Shown one piece after another: positions 8,479 to 17,165 of a stretch of DNA of 64,000 nucleotides (positions are counted from its first letter, which is position 1; each line of letters starts with the position of its first letter). The translations under genes were made by a program, and so were the position numbers. The notes beneath the pieces are model-generated. The model had not been told where the DNA came from. It saw only the letters and a list, made by a program, of their open reading frames with translations, and made no database searches. The stretch lies in the NCBI RefSeq assembly GCF_004363655.1, contig NZ_SNZH01000014.1:1-64000 (forward strand). The letters are read 5' to 3'. This DNA is from Tahibacter aquaticus. Its GTDB lineage: Bacteria; Pseudomonadota; Gammaproteobacteria; Xanthomonadales; Rhodanobacteraceae.

Positions 8479-9543
8479 ATGGGCCCGATCCGTATCGAAC
8501 CGCAGAAGGCGCTGGACGACGCGTTGAAGCTGCAGCAGAAACTGTCCGCCGGTGCGCAGACCTTGCGCTCGCTGGACCCGGTCACCTTTGGCGTGACGCC
8601 GAAGGAAGCCGTCTACAAAGACGACAAAGTCACTTTGTACCGTTTCAAGGGCGAGCGCGCGCCGACGCAGAAGACGCCGCTGCTGATCTGCTATGCGCTG
8701 GTCAACACGCCCTACATGGTCGACCTGCAGGACGACCGTTCGCTGGTGAAGAACCTGCTGGCCCAGGGCCAGGACGTCTATCTGATCGATTGGGGCTATC
8801 CGGACGGTTCCGACAAGTACCTGACCCTGGACGACTACATCAACGGCTACCTGCGCCGTTGCGTGGATTTCCTGCGCAAGTCGCACGGCGTGGACGCGAT
8901 CAACCTGCTCGGCATCTGCCAGGGCGGCGCCTTCTCGCTTTGCTTCAGTTCCATCTATCCGGACAAGGTGAAGAACCTGGTCACCATGGTGACGCCGGTG
9001 GATTTCCACACGCCGGACAACATGCTGTCGCACTGGGTGCAGGACCTGGACGTCGATCTGTTCGTCGACACGCTGGGCAATATCCCGGCCGACCTGATGA
9101 ACTACTGCTACCTGACCCTCAAGCCCATGCGCCTGAACCAGCAGAAGTACGTCGGCCTGGTGGACATTCTGGACAACAAGACCGAACTGGAAAATTTCCT
9201 GCGCATGGAAAAGTGGATCTTCGATTCGCCGGACCAGGCGGGCGAAGCGTTCCGCCAGTTCATCAAGGATTTCTACCAGGGCAACAAGCTGCTCAAGGGC
9301 GGCCTGTCGATCGGCGACAAGCGCGTCGACCTGAAGAACATCTCCGCACCGGTGCTGAACATTTTCGCGGAACAGGATCACCTGGTTCCGCCTGCCGCCT
9401 CGCGCGCGCTGAAGGACGCGGTGGGCAGCAGCGACTATTCGCAGATCGCGTTCAAGGGCGGCCATATCGGCATCTATGTCTCCGGCCGCGCCCAACGCGA
9501 AGTGCCGCCGGCGATTCATGAGTGGCTGGCGAAGCGATCCTGA
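8479..9543 (+). CDS. phaC: Class III poly(R)-hydroxyalkanoate synthase catalytic subunit PhaC
   Basis: A 354-residue alpha/beta-hydrolase-fold synthase, the usual length for class III PhaC. It uses a Cys nucleophile in a lipase-like box: GICQGG with Cys147. The Asp of the triad is D300 in FAEQDHLVP and the His is H329 in GGHIGIY. Substrate is (R)-3-hydroxyacyl-CoA, normally short chain length. It is translated from an operon with phaE, with phaE first, whereas phaC-phaE is the more familiar order in Allochromatium. No phaA or phaB is in the window. A perfect 10-bp hairpin follows the stop. Confidence 0.93.
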   Translation: MGPIRIEPQKALDDALKLQQKLSAGAQTLRSLDPVTFGVTPKEAVYKDDKVTLYRFKGERAPTQKTPLLICYALVNTPYMVDLQDDRSLVKNLLAQGQDVYLIDWGYPDGSDKYLTLDDYINGYLRRCVDFLRKSHGVDAINLLGICQGGAFSLCFSSIYPDKVKNLVTMVTPVDFHTPDNMLSHWVQDLDVDLFVDTLGNIPADLMNYCYLTLKPMRLNQQKYVGLVDILDNKTELENFLRMEKWIFDSPDQAGEAFRQFIKDFYQGNKLLKGGLSIGDKRVDLKNISAPVLNIFAEQDHLVPPAASRALKDAVGSSDYSQIAFKGGHIGIYVSGRAQREVPPAIHEWLAKRS

Positions 9544-9551
9544 TGCCCCGA

Positions 9552-9574
9552 GGCCCGGCGCATTGCGCCGGGCC
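9552..9574 (+). terminator. Hairpin after phaC
   Basis: Perfect inverted repeat ggcccggcgc (9552-9561) / gcgccgggcc (9565-9574) with a 3-nt loop, 8 bp past the phaC stop. It has no T-run, so termination strength is uncertain. Confidence 0.55.
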
Positions 9575-9678
9575 GCCCGGAAAACCGTTGTGTTTCGTAG
9601 CACGCGGCCGCGTCCAGACCTGCCGCTGCGTGATGGCGTCGGGCCGAACTTGGCCCCGGCGACGGCTGATGCGCAGCC

Positions 9679-10152
9679 TTATCTTTTTGTCTTTCTTGCT
9701 TTTTTTGTCACGGGTGGGTAGTCCCGCAGCCCCGCCAGCGCGTTCGCACCCTCGGCGAACCGGTCATCCTTGCACAAGTTGTAAAGCAGGCATTCCATCA
9801 TGGTTTCTTTCCGAAACTCAGGTGGATAGAGATCGCTGAATGCGTCGTTGTTGCCGCCCTTCTTCAGGATCAAGGGCCGGTATTGCCAATGCCTGCGGCC
9901 GGCGAAGCGCAGCGTCCGTTCACGCAGGAAGTCCGACAGTTCTTCTGCTGCTCCCACCGCGAAAGTCGCCAGATTGTCGATATCCTCATCGAGATCGAGG
10001 ACCTGGACATTCAGCAGAAGAATGTCGCCGATACGCCGAAAGCGCTCCTCTGCCTCGGCCGGCGTCAAGGCTGCGCTGTCGAGCACAGCCTTTTCGATAT
10101 CTTCCATTTCCAGCAACGGAGATTGTGTAATCGTATGGGCTTCCGTGCTCAT
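9679..10152 (-). CDS. Hypothetical protein with basic C-terminal tail
   Basis: A 157-residue soluble protein that I do not recognise. The N-terminal half is acidic and helical (LTPAEAEERFRRIGDILLL, VLDLDEDIDNLATFAVGAAEELSDFLRER). The middle has a compact YRPLILKKGGNNDAF block. The last ten residues are strongly basic, ending in KKARKTKR. It lies downstream of the DUF697/EcsC-like gene on the same strand (61-bp gap), so the two may be co-transcribed, and it is convergent with phaC. The protein-like composition, the standard ATG and the fit between neighbours support a real gene. A link with PHA granules is only suggested by position and the shared basic tail. Confidence 0.6.
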   Translation of the reverse strand: MSTEAHTITQSPLLEMEDIEKAVLDSAALTPAEAEERFRRIGDILLLNVQVLDLDEDIDNLATFAVGAAEELSDFLRERTLRFAGRRHWQYRPLILKKGGNNDAFSDLYPPEFRKETMMECLLYNLCKDDRFAEGANALAGLRDYPPVTKKARKTKR

Positions 10153-10213
10153 TTCTGTCCCGGATGAGGTGCTGCGGTCCTAGCCATTGCCTTGTGCCCG
10201 GACCGGGCAGCAG

Positions 10214-11149
10214 CTAATCGTCCTTCCGCGTTTTCCGCGTCGGCTTCGGCGCAGCCTTGGCCTTGCCCGGCTTGCCAGCCGCCCGGGAGTTCGTTGTTGC
10301 AGCCTTGGGTGCGGCTTTCTTCGCAGACGCTTTTGTTGCGGCCCCTGTCGAAGCCTTCGCCGCTGCCTTGTTCACTTCTGCCTTCTTTGCCGCCGCCCGC
10401 GGCTTGCGCGGCGCCTTCTTCGGCCTGGCCGCGGCATCGTCCGGCGACGCTTCGGCCGTTTCTTCGCCACTGTCGAAATCCGCCAGGTCGCTGCGCCCGA
10501 ACGGATTCATCGCCTTGAACTTGGCCGTGACCTTGGCCAGTGTGCCCAGGGCCTCGCGCGTGGCACTGACCGACCAGTCCCAGACACGGCGTTCGTCCAC
10601 GCCGGTGAAGGCACGGAAGGCCTCGGCCAGGCTGTCGGCTGGTGCGGCGCCGACCTTTGCGAAGGCTTCGGCGCGGCGGCCGATGGCATAGGTTGTCGCG
10701 GCGTTGCCGACGGCGCTGGTGAGCACGCCGATCAGCGGCGCGACGCGGCTGAACACGCTGCCGCCGAGCTTGGAACCGAAGCGTCCGAGGATGCGCCGGC
10801 CGATCGCATCGACGCCGAGACTGGCGCCCGCGCCCAGGGCGCTGATCTGCGCGATCAGCGGCCGGCGCAGCGCGTCGGGCAGGGGCAGTTCGTACAGGGT
10901 CAGGGTGTCTTCGATCAGCTGTTCCTGGATCGCCGTGACGGCGGCCATGTCGGCCAGCTCGCCCAGGGTGAAGCGCAACAGCACGCCGGCGCCGGGAATG
11001 GCGCCGACCAGTGCCGACAGCGCGCCGACGCCGGCCGCCTTGATGCAGGCCGTGCGCAGCAGGGCCTGGAATTGTGCGTCGCGCTGCTGTTCGGGCGACG
11101 TGCTTGCGCGCTTGGCCGGTATCTCCGTGCTAGGCTTTCGCGATGCCAT
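10214..11149 (-). CDS. DUF697/EcsC-like protein with histone-like Lys/Ala tail
   Basis: A 311-residue protein. Residues 30-180 contain the small hydrophobic hairpins of DUF697/EcsC-like proteins (GALSALVGAIPGAGVLLRFTL, and later APLIGVLTSAVGNAATTYAIGRRA). The part from about 225 to the end is a low-complexity Lys/Ala/Pro tail of the type found in AlgP, PhaF and bacterial histone H1-like proteins, which bind DNA or polyanions. Its ATG (11147-11149) overlaps the start codon of the divergent ABC transporter gene. Function is unknown; position near phaEC makes a granule or nucleoid role possible but unproven. Family placement is from recall of sequence pattern only. Confidence 0.7.
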   Translation of the reverse strand: MASRKPSTEIPAKRASTSPEQQRDAQFQALLRTACIKAAGVGALSALVGAIPGAGVLLRFTLGELADMAAVTAIQEQLIEDTLTLYELPLPDALRRPLIAQISALGAGASLGVDAIGRRILGRFGSKLGGSVFSRVAPLIGVLTSAVGNAATTYAIGRRAEAFAKVGAAPADSLAEAFRAFTGVDERRVWDWSVSATREALGTLAKVTAKFKAMNPFGRSDLADFDSGEETAEASPDDAAARPKKAPRKPRAAAKKAEVNKAAAKASTGAATKASAKKAAPKAATTNSRAAGKPGKAKAAPKPTRKTRKDD

Positions 11150-12921
11150 CTTCCACCTCTTCGTTTGCTGCCTTGTGGCAGCTTATTCGTCATGCGCGTC
11201 CGTACCGCGCCCGTTTCATAGCCGCCAGCCTGTGTTCGGTGGCGAACAAATTGTTCGATGTCGCGCCGGAAATCCTGATCGGCATCGCCATCGATGTGGT
11301 GGTACGCGGCCAGGGTTCCTTTGTGGCCGGGTTCGGCGTGACCGATCCCCTGCAGCAAGTCTACCTGCTGGGCGCACTCACCCTGGCCATCTGGGTGTTC
11401 GAGTCGATCTTCGAGTTTGCCTATCTGGTGCTGTGGCGCAACCTGGCCCAGGACCTGCAGCACGAACTGCGCAGCTCGGCCTATGCGCATGTGCAGAACC
11501 TCGACCTGGCCTATTTCGAAGACCGCTCCAGCGGCGGCCTGGTCGCCATTCTCAACGACGACGTGAACCAGCTGGAACGCTTCCTCAATGGCGGCGCCAG
11601 TGAGCTGATCCAAGTGGTGGTGACGGTACTGGCCTGCGGCGCGGTGTTCTTCGCCATTTCTCCACAGATTGCGGTGATGGCCTTCCTGCCGATCCCGGTG
11701 ATTCTCTGGGGCGCGTTCTATTTCCAGCGCAAGGCCGGGCCGCGCTACGACGTGGTGCGGGAAAAGGTGTCGGCCCTGTCGGGCCGCCTGTCGAACAACC
11801 TGGCCGGCATCGCCACCATCCGCAGCTTCGCCGCGGAGGAACGCGAGCTGGAGCGCCTACGCCAGGAAAGCATGGCCTACGTGGCAGCGAACCGGCATGC
11901 GATCCGCCTGAGTTCGGCCTTCGTGCCGCTGATCCGCATGGCCATCCTGTTCGGCTTCCTGTGCACCTTCGTGCGCGGCGGCCAGCTGGTGCTGGAAGGT
12001 CATTTGCAGGCGGGTTTCTATGCGGTGCTCGTATTCCTGACCCAGCGCCTGCTGTGGCCGCTGACGCGCCTGGCCGAGACCATCGACCTGTTCGAACGCG
12101 CCATGGCCTCGACCCGGCGCATCCTCGGCCTGCTCGCCACGCCGTATTCGATCCGCGATGCGGAGCAGACCTTGCCGGATCATCCGGCCCGCGGCGAGAT
12201 CGCGCTGAAAGACCTGCATTTCACCTATGCCAACGGCAGCGAAGTACTGCACGGCGTGGACTTGACCATCGCGGCCGGGCGCACGCTGGCCCTGGTCGGC
12301 GCGACCGGCGGCGGCAAGAGCTCGCTGATCAAGCTGCTGCTGCGTTTCTACGAGCCCAGCCGCGGCGAGATTCGCCTGGACGGCCGGCCGCTGGCGGCGT
12401 ATCCGCTGAGCTGGCTGCGCAGCCAGATCGGCTGGGTGGCACAGGATGTATTCCTGTTCGACGGCTCAGTGCGCGACAACATCGCCTACGGCCGGCCGGG
12501 CGCCAGCGAAGCCGACATCGTCAATGCGGCGATGGCGGCCGAGGCGCACGAGTTCATCCTGCGCCTGCCGCAGGGCTATGACACGCCGGTCGGCGAGCGC
12601 GGCGTCAAGCTGTCGGGCGGCCAGCGCCAGCGCCTGTCGATTGCCCGCGCGCTGCTGAAAGATCCGCCTGTGCTGCTGCTGGACGAAGCCACCAGCGCGG
12701 TGGACAACGAAACCGAGGCCGCGATCCAGCGTTCGCTCGCGCGGCTGGCGCACCAGCGCACGGTGATCGTGATCGCGCACCGGCTGTCGACCATCGTGCA
12801 GGCGGACCAGATTGCCGTGATCGAGCAGGGCCGTGTGGTCGAGTGCGGCACGCACCCGGAACTGATTGCGCGGGGCGGCAGCTACGCGGCGCTGTGGCGG
12901 GTGCAGACCGGCACGGCGTGA
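11143..12921 (+). CDS. ABC transporter, fused permease/ATPase (MsbA/lipid exporter type)
   Basis: A 592-residue half-transporter with the order TM-domain then ATPase. Six membrane helices span about 20-320 (for example AVFFAISPQIAVMAFLPIPV and MAILFGFLCTFVRGG). The ATPase has Walker A GATGGGKSS (K392), signature LSGGQ at 490-494, Walker B VLLLDE with E515, D-loop TSAVD and H-loop H546. It works as a homodimer in the inner membrane and exports a hydrophobic or peptide substrate that cannot be named. ATG 11143 gives the usual family N-terminus; its leader lies inside the divergent gene, whose start codon it overlaps. Confidence 0.88.
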   Translation: MPSSTSSFAALWQLIRHARPYRARFIAASLCSVANKLFDVAPEILIGIAIDVVVRGQGSFVAGFGVTDPLQQVYLLGALTLAIWVFESIFEFAYLVLWRNLAQDLQHELRSSAYAHVQNLDLAYFEDRSSGGLVAILNDDVNQLERFLNGGASELIQVVVTVLACGAVFFAISPQIAVMAFLPIPVILWGAFYFQRKAGPRYDVVREKVSALSGRLSNNLAGIATIRSFAAEERELERLRQESMAYVAANRHAIRLSSAFVPLIRMAILFGFLCTFVRGGQLVLEGHLQAGFYAVLVFLTQRLLWPLTRLAETIDLFERAMASTRRILGLLATPYSIRDAEQTLPDHPARGEIALKDLHFTYANGSEVLHGVDLTIAAGRTLALVGATGGGKSSLIKLLLRFYEPSRGEIRLDGRPLAAYPLSWLRSQIGWVAQDVFLFDGSVRDNIAYGRPGASEADIVNAAMAAEAHEFILRLPQGYDTPVGERGVKLSGGQRQRLSIARALLKDPPVLLLDEATSAVDNETEAAIQRSLARLAHQRTVIVIAHRLSTIVQADQIAVIEQGRVVECGTHPELIARGGSYAALWRVQTGTA

Positions 12922-12990
12922 GGCGCGGCGCGATTTGAGCCGCAACGGCGCTGCGCTATCCTTGCGCGTTCGCCTTCACGAGTCTTGCCC

Positions 12991-14007
12991 ATGTCCGATC
13001 TGGACCGCCACGACACCATCCGCGCCGTGCATTGGCGCGGCGACCGCCTGAGCCTGCTCGACCAGCGCCTGCTGCCGTTCGAGGAACGCTTCGTCGACTG
13101 CCGCAGCGCCGCCGAGGTAGCCCAGGCGATCAAGGATCTGGTAGTGCGCGGCGCGCCGGCCATCGGCATCGCCGCGGCCTGGGGCGTGGTGCTGGCGGCG
13201 CAGCAGGATGCAGCCACGCTGGACAGCGCCGTGCGTACCTTGCGTGCCTCGCGGCCGACGGCAGTGAACCTGATGTGGGCGCTGGACCGCATGCTCGGCC
13301 TGGGCAGCGACGTCGCGGCGCTGACTGCCGAAGCCCAGGCCATCCAGGACGAAGATCTCGCCGCCAACCGGCATATGGGCGAACTGGGCGCGGCGCTGCT
13401 GGCCGGCGGCGGCGTGCTCACGCACTGCAATACCGGCTCGCTTGCCACCGCCGGCTTCGGCACGGCGCTGGGCGTGATCCGCAGCGGCTATGCCGCCGGC
13501 AAGATTTCCCAGGTGTATGCGGGCGAGACGCGGCCCTGGCTGCAGGGTGCACGCCTGACCATGTTCGAACTGGTGCGCGACGGCATTCCGGCCACGCTGA
13601 TCGCCGATTCGGCCGCGGCGCACCTGATGCGTTCGGGCGCGGTGCAATGGGTGATCGTCGGTGCCGACCGCATCGCCGCCAACGGCGATACGGCGAACAA
13701 GATCGGCACCTATCAACTGGCCATTTCGGCACGCCACCACGGCGTGAAATTCATGGTGGTGGCACCGTCTTCGACGGTGGACATGGCCACCGCCGACGGC
13801 GCGGCGATCGAGATCGAACTGCGCGATACGACGGAACTGCTGAGCATGGCCGGCAAGCGCACCGTGGTCGAAGGCGCGCAGGCCTGGAACCCGGTCTTTG
13901 ACGTGACGCCGGCCTCGCTGATCGATGCCATCGTCACCGAGCGCGGCGTGATCGAGCATCCGGACCGGCATGCCATGGCCAGGCTGTTCACGCCGGGGCA
14001 GCACTGA
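12991..14007 (+). CDS. mtnA: S-methyl-5-thioribose-1-phosphate isomerase
   Basis: A 338-residue methionine-salvage enzyme that converts 5-methylthioribose-1-phosphate to methylthioribulose-1-phosphate. Family blocks are intact: [33 protein letters not shown] with the catalytic Cys146, and [18 protein letters not shown] with the catalytic Asp226. Length is normal. ATG 12991 is preferred over an in-frame TTG at 12985. It is the first gene of a tight three-gene run; the glycosyltransferase starts 1 bp after its stop. No other mtn gene is in the window. Confidence 0.93.
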   Translation: MSDLDRHDTIRAVHWRGDRLSLLDQRLLPFEERFVDCRSAAEVAQAIKDLVVRGAPAIGIAAAWGVVLAAQQDAATLDSAVRTLRASRPTAVNLMWALDRMLGLGSDVAALTAEAQAIQDEDLAANRHMGELGAALLAGGGVLTHCNTGSLATAGFGTALGVIRSGYAAGKISQVYAGETRPWLQGARLTMFELVRDGIPATLIADSAAAHLMRSGAVQWVIVGADRIAANGDTANKIGTYQLAISARHHGVKFMVVAPSSTVDMATADGAAIEIELRDTTELLSMAGKRTVVEGAQAWNPVFDVTPASLIDAIVTERGVIEHPDRHAMARLFTPGQH

Positions 14008-14008
14008 C

Positions 14009-14944
14009 ATGACATCCATCGCACAGGCGCGGCGTATCGCCGTGCTGATTCCCTGCTACAACGAGGCGATTGCGATCACTGCCGTCGTCGACGATTTCCG
14101 CCGCGCCCTGCCGCAGGCGCAGATCCACGTATTCGACAACAACTCCAGCGACGGCACGGCCGAGGTTGCGGCCAAGGCCGGTGCCATTGTGCACAGTGTG
14201 AAATTGCAGGGTAAGGGCCATGTGGTGCGGCGCATGTTTGCCGACATCGACGCCGACGCCTATGTGATGGTCGACGGCGACGATACCTACGACGCGGCCA
14301 GTGCACCGGCACTGATCGAGCGGCTGTTCGCGGAAAAGCTCGATACCGTCGTCGGCGTGCGCAAGCCCATCCACGCCGACGTGCACCGGCCCGGCCATGC
14401 CTTCGGCAATCGCATGCTGACCGGTTTCCTGAGCTATCTGTTCGGGCGCAACTGTTCCGACATCCTGTCGGGCTACCGGGTGTTTTCGCGCCGCTTCGCC
14501 AAGTCGTTCCCGGTGCTGAGCCAGGGTTTCGAGATCGAGACCGAACTGACTGTGCACGCGCTGGAATTGAAAATGGCCGTGGCCGAGGTGGTCACGCCGT
14601 TCAAGGAGCGGCCGGAAGGCTCGCACAGCAAGCTGTCGACGGTGCGCGACGGTATCCGCATCGTGGTGACCATGGTGCGTCTGTTTGGCGCGGAACGGCC
14701 GCTGGCGTTCTATTCGCTGATCGCCGCCGTGCTGGCGCTGCTGGCGGTACTGCTTGCGGTGCCGCTGTTCGTCACCTATGCGGAAACCGGCCTGGTGCCG
14801 CGTTTTCCGACCGCCATCCTGTCGACCGGGCTGATGCTGCTGGCAGCGCTGGCCTTCTTCGCCGGGCTGATTCTCGATACCGTCACGCGCGGCCGGCGCG
14901 AGCTGAAGATGCTGGCGTACCTGAGCCAGCGCGCGCCGGAATAG
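14009..14944 (+). CDS. GT2 glycosyltransferase, polyprenyl-phosphate sugar synthase type
   Basis: A 311-residue enzyme with an N-terminal GT-A domain (VLIPCYNEAIAITAVVDDF, then VMVDGDDTYD as the DXD nucleotide-sugar site) and two C-terminal membrane helices (LIAAVLALLAVLLAVPLFV and LMLLAALAFFAGLILDTV). Such proteins load a sugar from a nucleotide donor onto undecaprenyl phosphate in the inner membrane. The gene starts 1 bp after mtnA and is followed by a GtrA-family gene, the usual flippase partner. Together they probably supply a lipid-linked sugar for modifying a surface glycan. Confidence 0.87.
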   Translation: MTSIAQARRIAVLIPCYNEAIAITAVVDDFRRALPQAQIHVFDNNSSDGTAEVAAKAGAIVHSVKLQGKGHVVRRMFADIDADAYVMVDGDDTYDAASAPALIERLFAEKLDTVVGVRKPIHADVHRPGHAFGNRMLTGFLSYLFGRNCSDILSGYRVFSRRFAKSFPVLSQGFEIETELTVHALELKMAVAEVVTPFKERPEGSHSKLSTVRDGIRIVVTMVRLFGAERPLAFYSLIAAVLALLAVLLAVPLFVTYAETGLVPRFPTAILSTGLMLLAALAFFAGLILDTVTRGRRELKMLAYLSQRAPE

Positions 14945-14946
14945 CC

Positions 14947-15333
14947 ATGCCGCAATTCCTGCTGTTCTGCGTCGGCGGCGTGATCGGCTTTGTCGTCGAT
15001 GCGGGTGTGCTGCGTGTGCTGGTCAGCCTGCTCGGCATGAATGCGTACGCGGCGCGGCTGGTGTCGTTCCTGGTCGCGGCCACGTCGACCTGGCTGTGGA
15101 ACCGGCACACCACCTTCAATGGCACGCGCAATTTCGGTCTGCTCGGCGAATGGTCGCGCTACCTGCTGGCGATGAGCGGCGGTTTCGCAGTGAATTATTC
15201 CACCTATGCACTGATGTACGCCTTCCTGCCGCTGGTGCGGCAGTATCCGGAGCTGGGTGTGGCAGCCGGTTCGGTCGCTGGCATGGCGGTGAACTGGATT
15301 TCTTCGCGTCTGTGGATCTACCGGCAGCCATAG
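14947..15333 (+). CDS. GtrA family membrane protein (putative lipid-linked sugar flippase)
   Basis: A 128-residue protein with four membrane helices, the size and pattern of GtrA (PF04138). It begins PQFLLFCVGGVIGFVVDAGV, has the conserved SFLVAATSTWLWNRHTTFN block after helix 2, and ends in a helix with VNWISSRLWIY. GtrA proteins are thought to flip undecaprenyl-phosphate-linked glucose or a similar sugar made by the GT2 partner, which is the gene 2 bp upstream. It ends 7 bp before the convergent dioxygenase gene, with no visible terminator between. Confidence 0.85.
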   Translation: MPQFLLFCVGGVIGFVVDAGVLRVLVSLLGMNAYAARLVSFLVAATSTWLWNRHTTFNGTRNFGLLGEWSRYLLAMSGGFAVNYSTYALMYAFLPLVRQYPELGVAAGSVAGMAVNWISSRLWIYRQP

Positions 15334-15340
15334 GCGGTGT

Positions 15341-16006
15341 TCACGGCGAAAGCGCGCAGCTGGCATAGCCGGGAATGTTCAGGCCCAGGCGGATGTCCCG
15401 CGTGACCTGCCATGTCCCGCTGCGGTCGCGGCGCGGTTCGGCCAGGCCGCTGCCGCCGCGCAACGCGGCTGTGTGCCGGGCGCGGTAGGGCGCCAGGCGC
15501 GCGTCGTCGCTGAAGTGGATGTCGTCGATGTAGTAGGTGCAGCGGCCGGGTTCGATCACGTGCAGGTGGATGTGCTGCGGATCGATGCGGCCGGGGTAGC
15601 CGCCCGGGCGGATGCTGTCGAAACGGTAGCGGCCTTGTGCATCGCTGCGTACCCAGCTGCGCAGGCGGCCGTGCGGTTCGGCGCTGCTGCCGCGCAGGGC
15701 TGCAGCGCTCGGGTAATGGCCGCTGGCATCGGTGTGGTAGGCATAGATCACGATACCGGCAGCGGGCCTGCCCTGGGCATCCAGTACCTGGCCCTGTACC
15801 TGCAGTGCTTCCCCCGGTTGGCCGGCGGGCGCGATGCGCGCGCTGCTGGCGAAGGTCGCTGGCATGCCGGCGAATACCGCGTCGCAGCCTTCGCAGGGCA
15901 GGCCGACGATGGGCTCGGCCGGTGCGGCCCAGGCAGCGCCGGCAGCGAGGCCGCTGGCGAGCAGCAGCAGGAAATCGCGGCGTTCGAAGGGTGGCGCGGT
16001 CGTCAT
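15341..16006 (-). CDS. Exported intradiol ring-cleavage dioxygenase family protein
   Basis: A 221-residue member of the protocatechuate/catechol dioxygenase fold (PF00775). The N-terminus has a twin-arginine motif (RRDFLLLLASGLAAGAAWA), so a folded iron protein would go to the periplasm by Tat. The beta-sandwich has the family block VIYAYHTDASGHYP (first Tyr ligand region), RYRFDSIRPGGYPGR, and the His pair in DPQHIHLHVI. The four metal ligands (two Tyr, two His) appear to be present. Extracytoplasmic members of this family are common and mostly uncharacterised. No aromatic catabolism genes adjoin it, so the substrate is unknown. Confidence 0.8.
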   Translation of the reverse strand: MTTAPPFERRDFLLLLASGLAAGAAWAAPAEPIVGLPCEGCDAVFAGMPATFASSARIAPAGQPGEALQVQGQVLDAQGRPAAGIVIYAYHTDASGHYPSAAALRGSSAEPHGRLRSWVRSDAQGRYRFDSIRPGGYPGRIDPQHIHLHVIEPGRCTYYIDDIHFSDDARLAPYRARHTAALRGGSGLAEPRRDRSGTWQVTRDIRLGLNIPGYASCALSP

Positions 16007-16129
16007 GGCTGGTCCGGGGTTTTTGCCAGGCCGCCAGCCTAGGCCAAAGCCGTGGCGTTGCGCGCGCGGATTTTCCCAAGCGTTGCCCGCATGCGCCGAA
16101 GCGAAGCTGGCGCGCCTGGCTCTGCCGCG

Positions 16130-17035
16130 TTACGGCCCCAGCATGGCCGGCACGTGCGCCACCAGCGCATCGATTGCCGCCCGCGTTTTCGACGGCAGGT
16201 AGCGCGACTGCGGCCAGACCGCGTGGACCTCGCTGGAGACCGTGTGCTGGCTGCTGGTGACCAGGGCCAGCTCGCCGCTGCGCAGGCGCGGTGCCATCAG
16301 CCAGCACGGCAGCCAGGCCAGGCCGTGGCCGGCGACTGCCGCATCGGCAATCACCTGCACATCGTCGAAGCGCAGCCGCGTACCGATGCTGAGTTCCTGC
16401 ACCGTGCCGTCGGCGTCACGGATACGCCATTGCGCCGACTGCGCGTTGAGGCCGTAGACGATGGCCGTATGCGTGGCGAAATCTGCTGCCGCCTGCGGCG
16501 TGCCATGGCTGGCCAGATAGCTGGGCGCGGCGCAGATGCCCATCGCCTGCGTGCCCAGTCGGCGTGCGGCCAGCGTGGCGCTGTCGCGCAGCGGGCCTAT
16601 GCGCACGGCCAGGTCGAAGCCTTCCTCGACCAGGTCGACGACGCGGTCGCTGAAGGAAATGTCCACGTGTAGCTTTGTGTGCAAGCGGCCCAGCGCGGTC
16701 AGCACCGGCGCCACGCAGTGGCGGCCGAACAGCAGCGGCGCACTGACGCGCAGGCGGCCGCCGGGTTCGCGCCGGCCGCTGTCGAAGGCGGCTTCGGCGG
16801 CCTCGAGCTCGGCCAGGGCGCGCACGCAGTGCTCGTAATAGGCCTGGCCGTCTTCGGTCAGGTTCTGCTGCCGCGTAGTGCGGTGGAACAGGCGCGTGCC
16901 CAGGCGCTGCTCCAGCCGCGCAATGGCTTTGCCGACGGCGGAGCGGGTCAGCCCCAGGCGCTCGGCGGCAAGCGCGAAGCTGCCCGCGTCGACGGCGTAG
17001 ACGAAGGTGTCGATACCGGCAAGGCGGTCGTTCAT
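16130..17035 (-). CDS. LysR-family transcriptional regulator
   Basis: A 301-residue regulator with an N-terminal winged helix (TFVYAVDAGSFALAAERLGLTRSAVGKAIARLEQRLGTRLF) and a periplasmic-binding-like effector domain. The start MNDRLAG at 17035 gives the standard LysR N-terminus; an upstream extension to 17167 is in frame but has no family match and would cover the intergenic region. It is divergent from the dehydrogenase gene, the usual arrangement for a LysR regulator and its target. The effector is unknown. Confidence 0.88.
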   Translation of the reverse strand: MNDRLAGIDTFVYAVDAGSFALAAERLGLTRSAVGKAIARLEQRLGTRLFHRTTRQQNLTEDGQAYYEHCVRALAELEAAEAAFDSGRREPGGRLRVSAPLLFGRHCVAPVLTALGRLHTKLHVDISFSDRVVDLVEEGFDLAVRIGPLRDSATLAARRLGTQAMGICAAPSYLASHGTPQAAADFATHTAIVYGLNAQSAQWRIRDADGTVQELSIGTRLRFDDVQVIADAAVAGHGLAWLPCWLMAPRLRSGELALVTSSQHTVSSEVHAVWPQSRYLPSKTRAAIDALVAHVPAMLGP

Positions 17036-17165
17036 GGCTTTATTGGTTCCTCGTTGGATACACAGATAGTAGCAACTCTCTCCACTGGTGCCATTCGAGA
17101 ACCTATATCGTATGCACCGTTGCGGCGCCACCGGCGCTGCCGATCTCACTGACTTGGAGCACGAC

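Noticed and set aside
7381-9603. 740-codon minus-strand frame opposite phaE-phaC
   Set aside because: His/Gln/Arg-rich shadow; the plus-strand genes are well supported.
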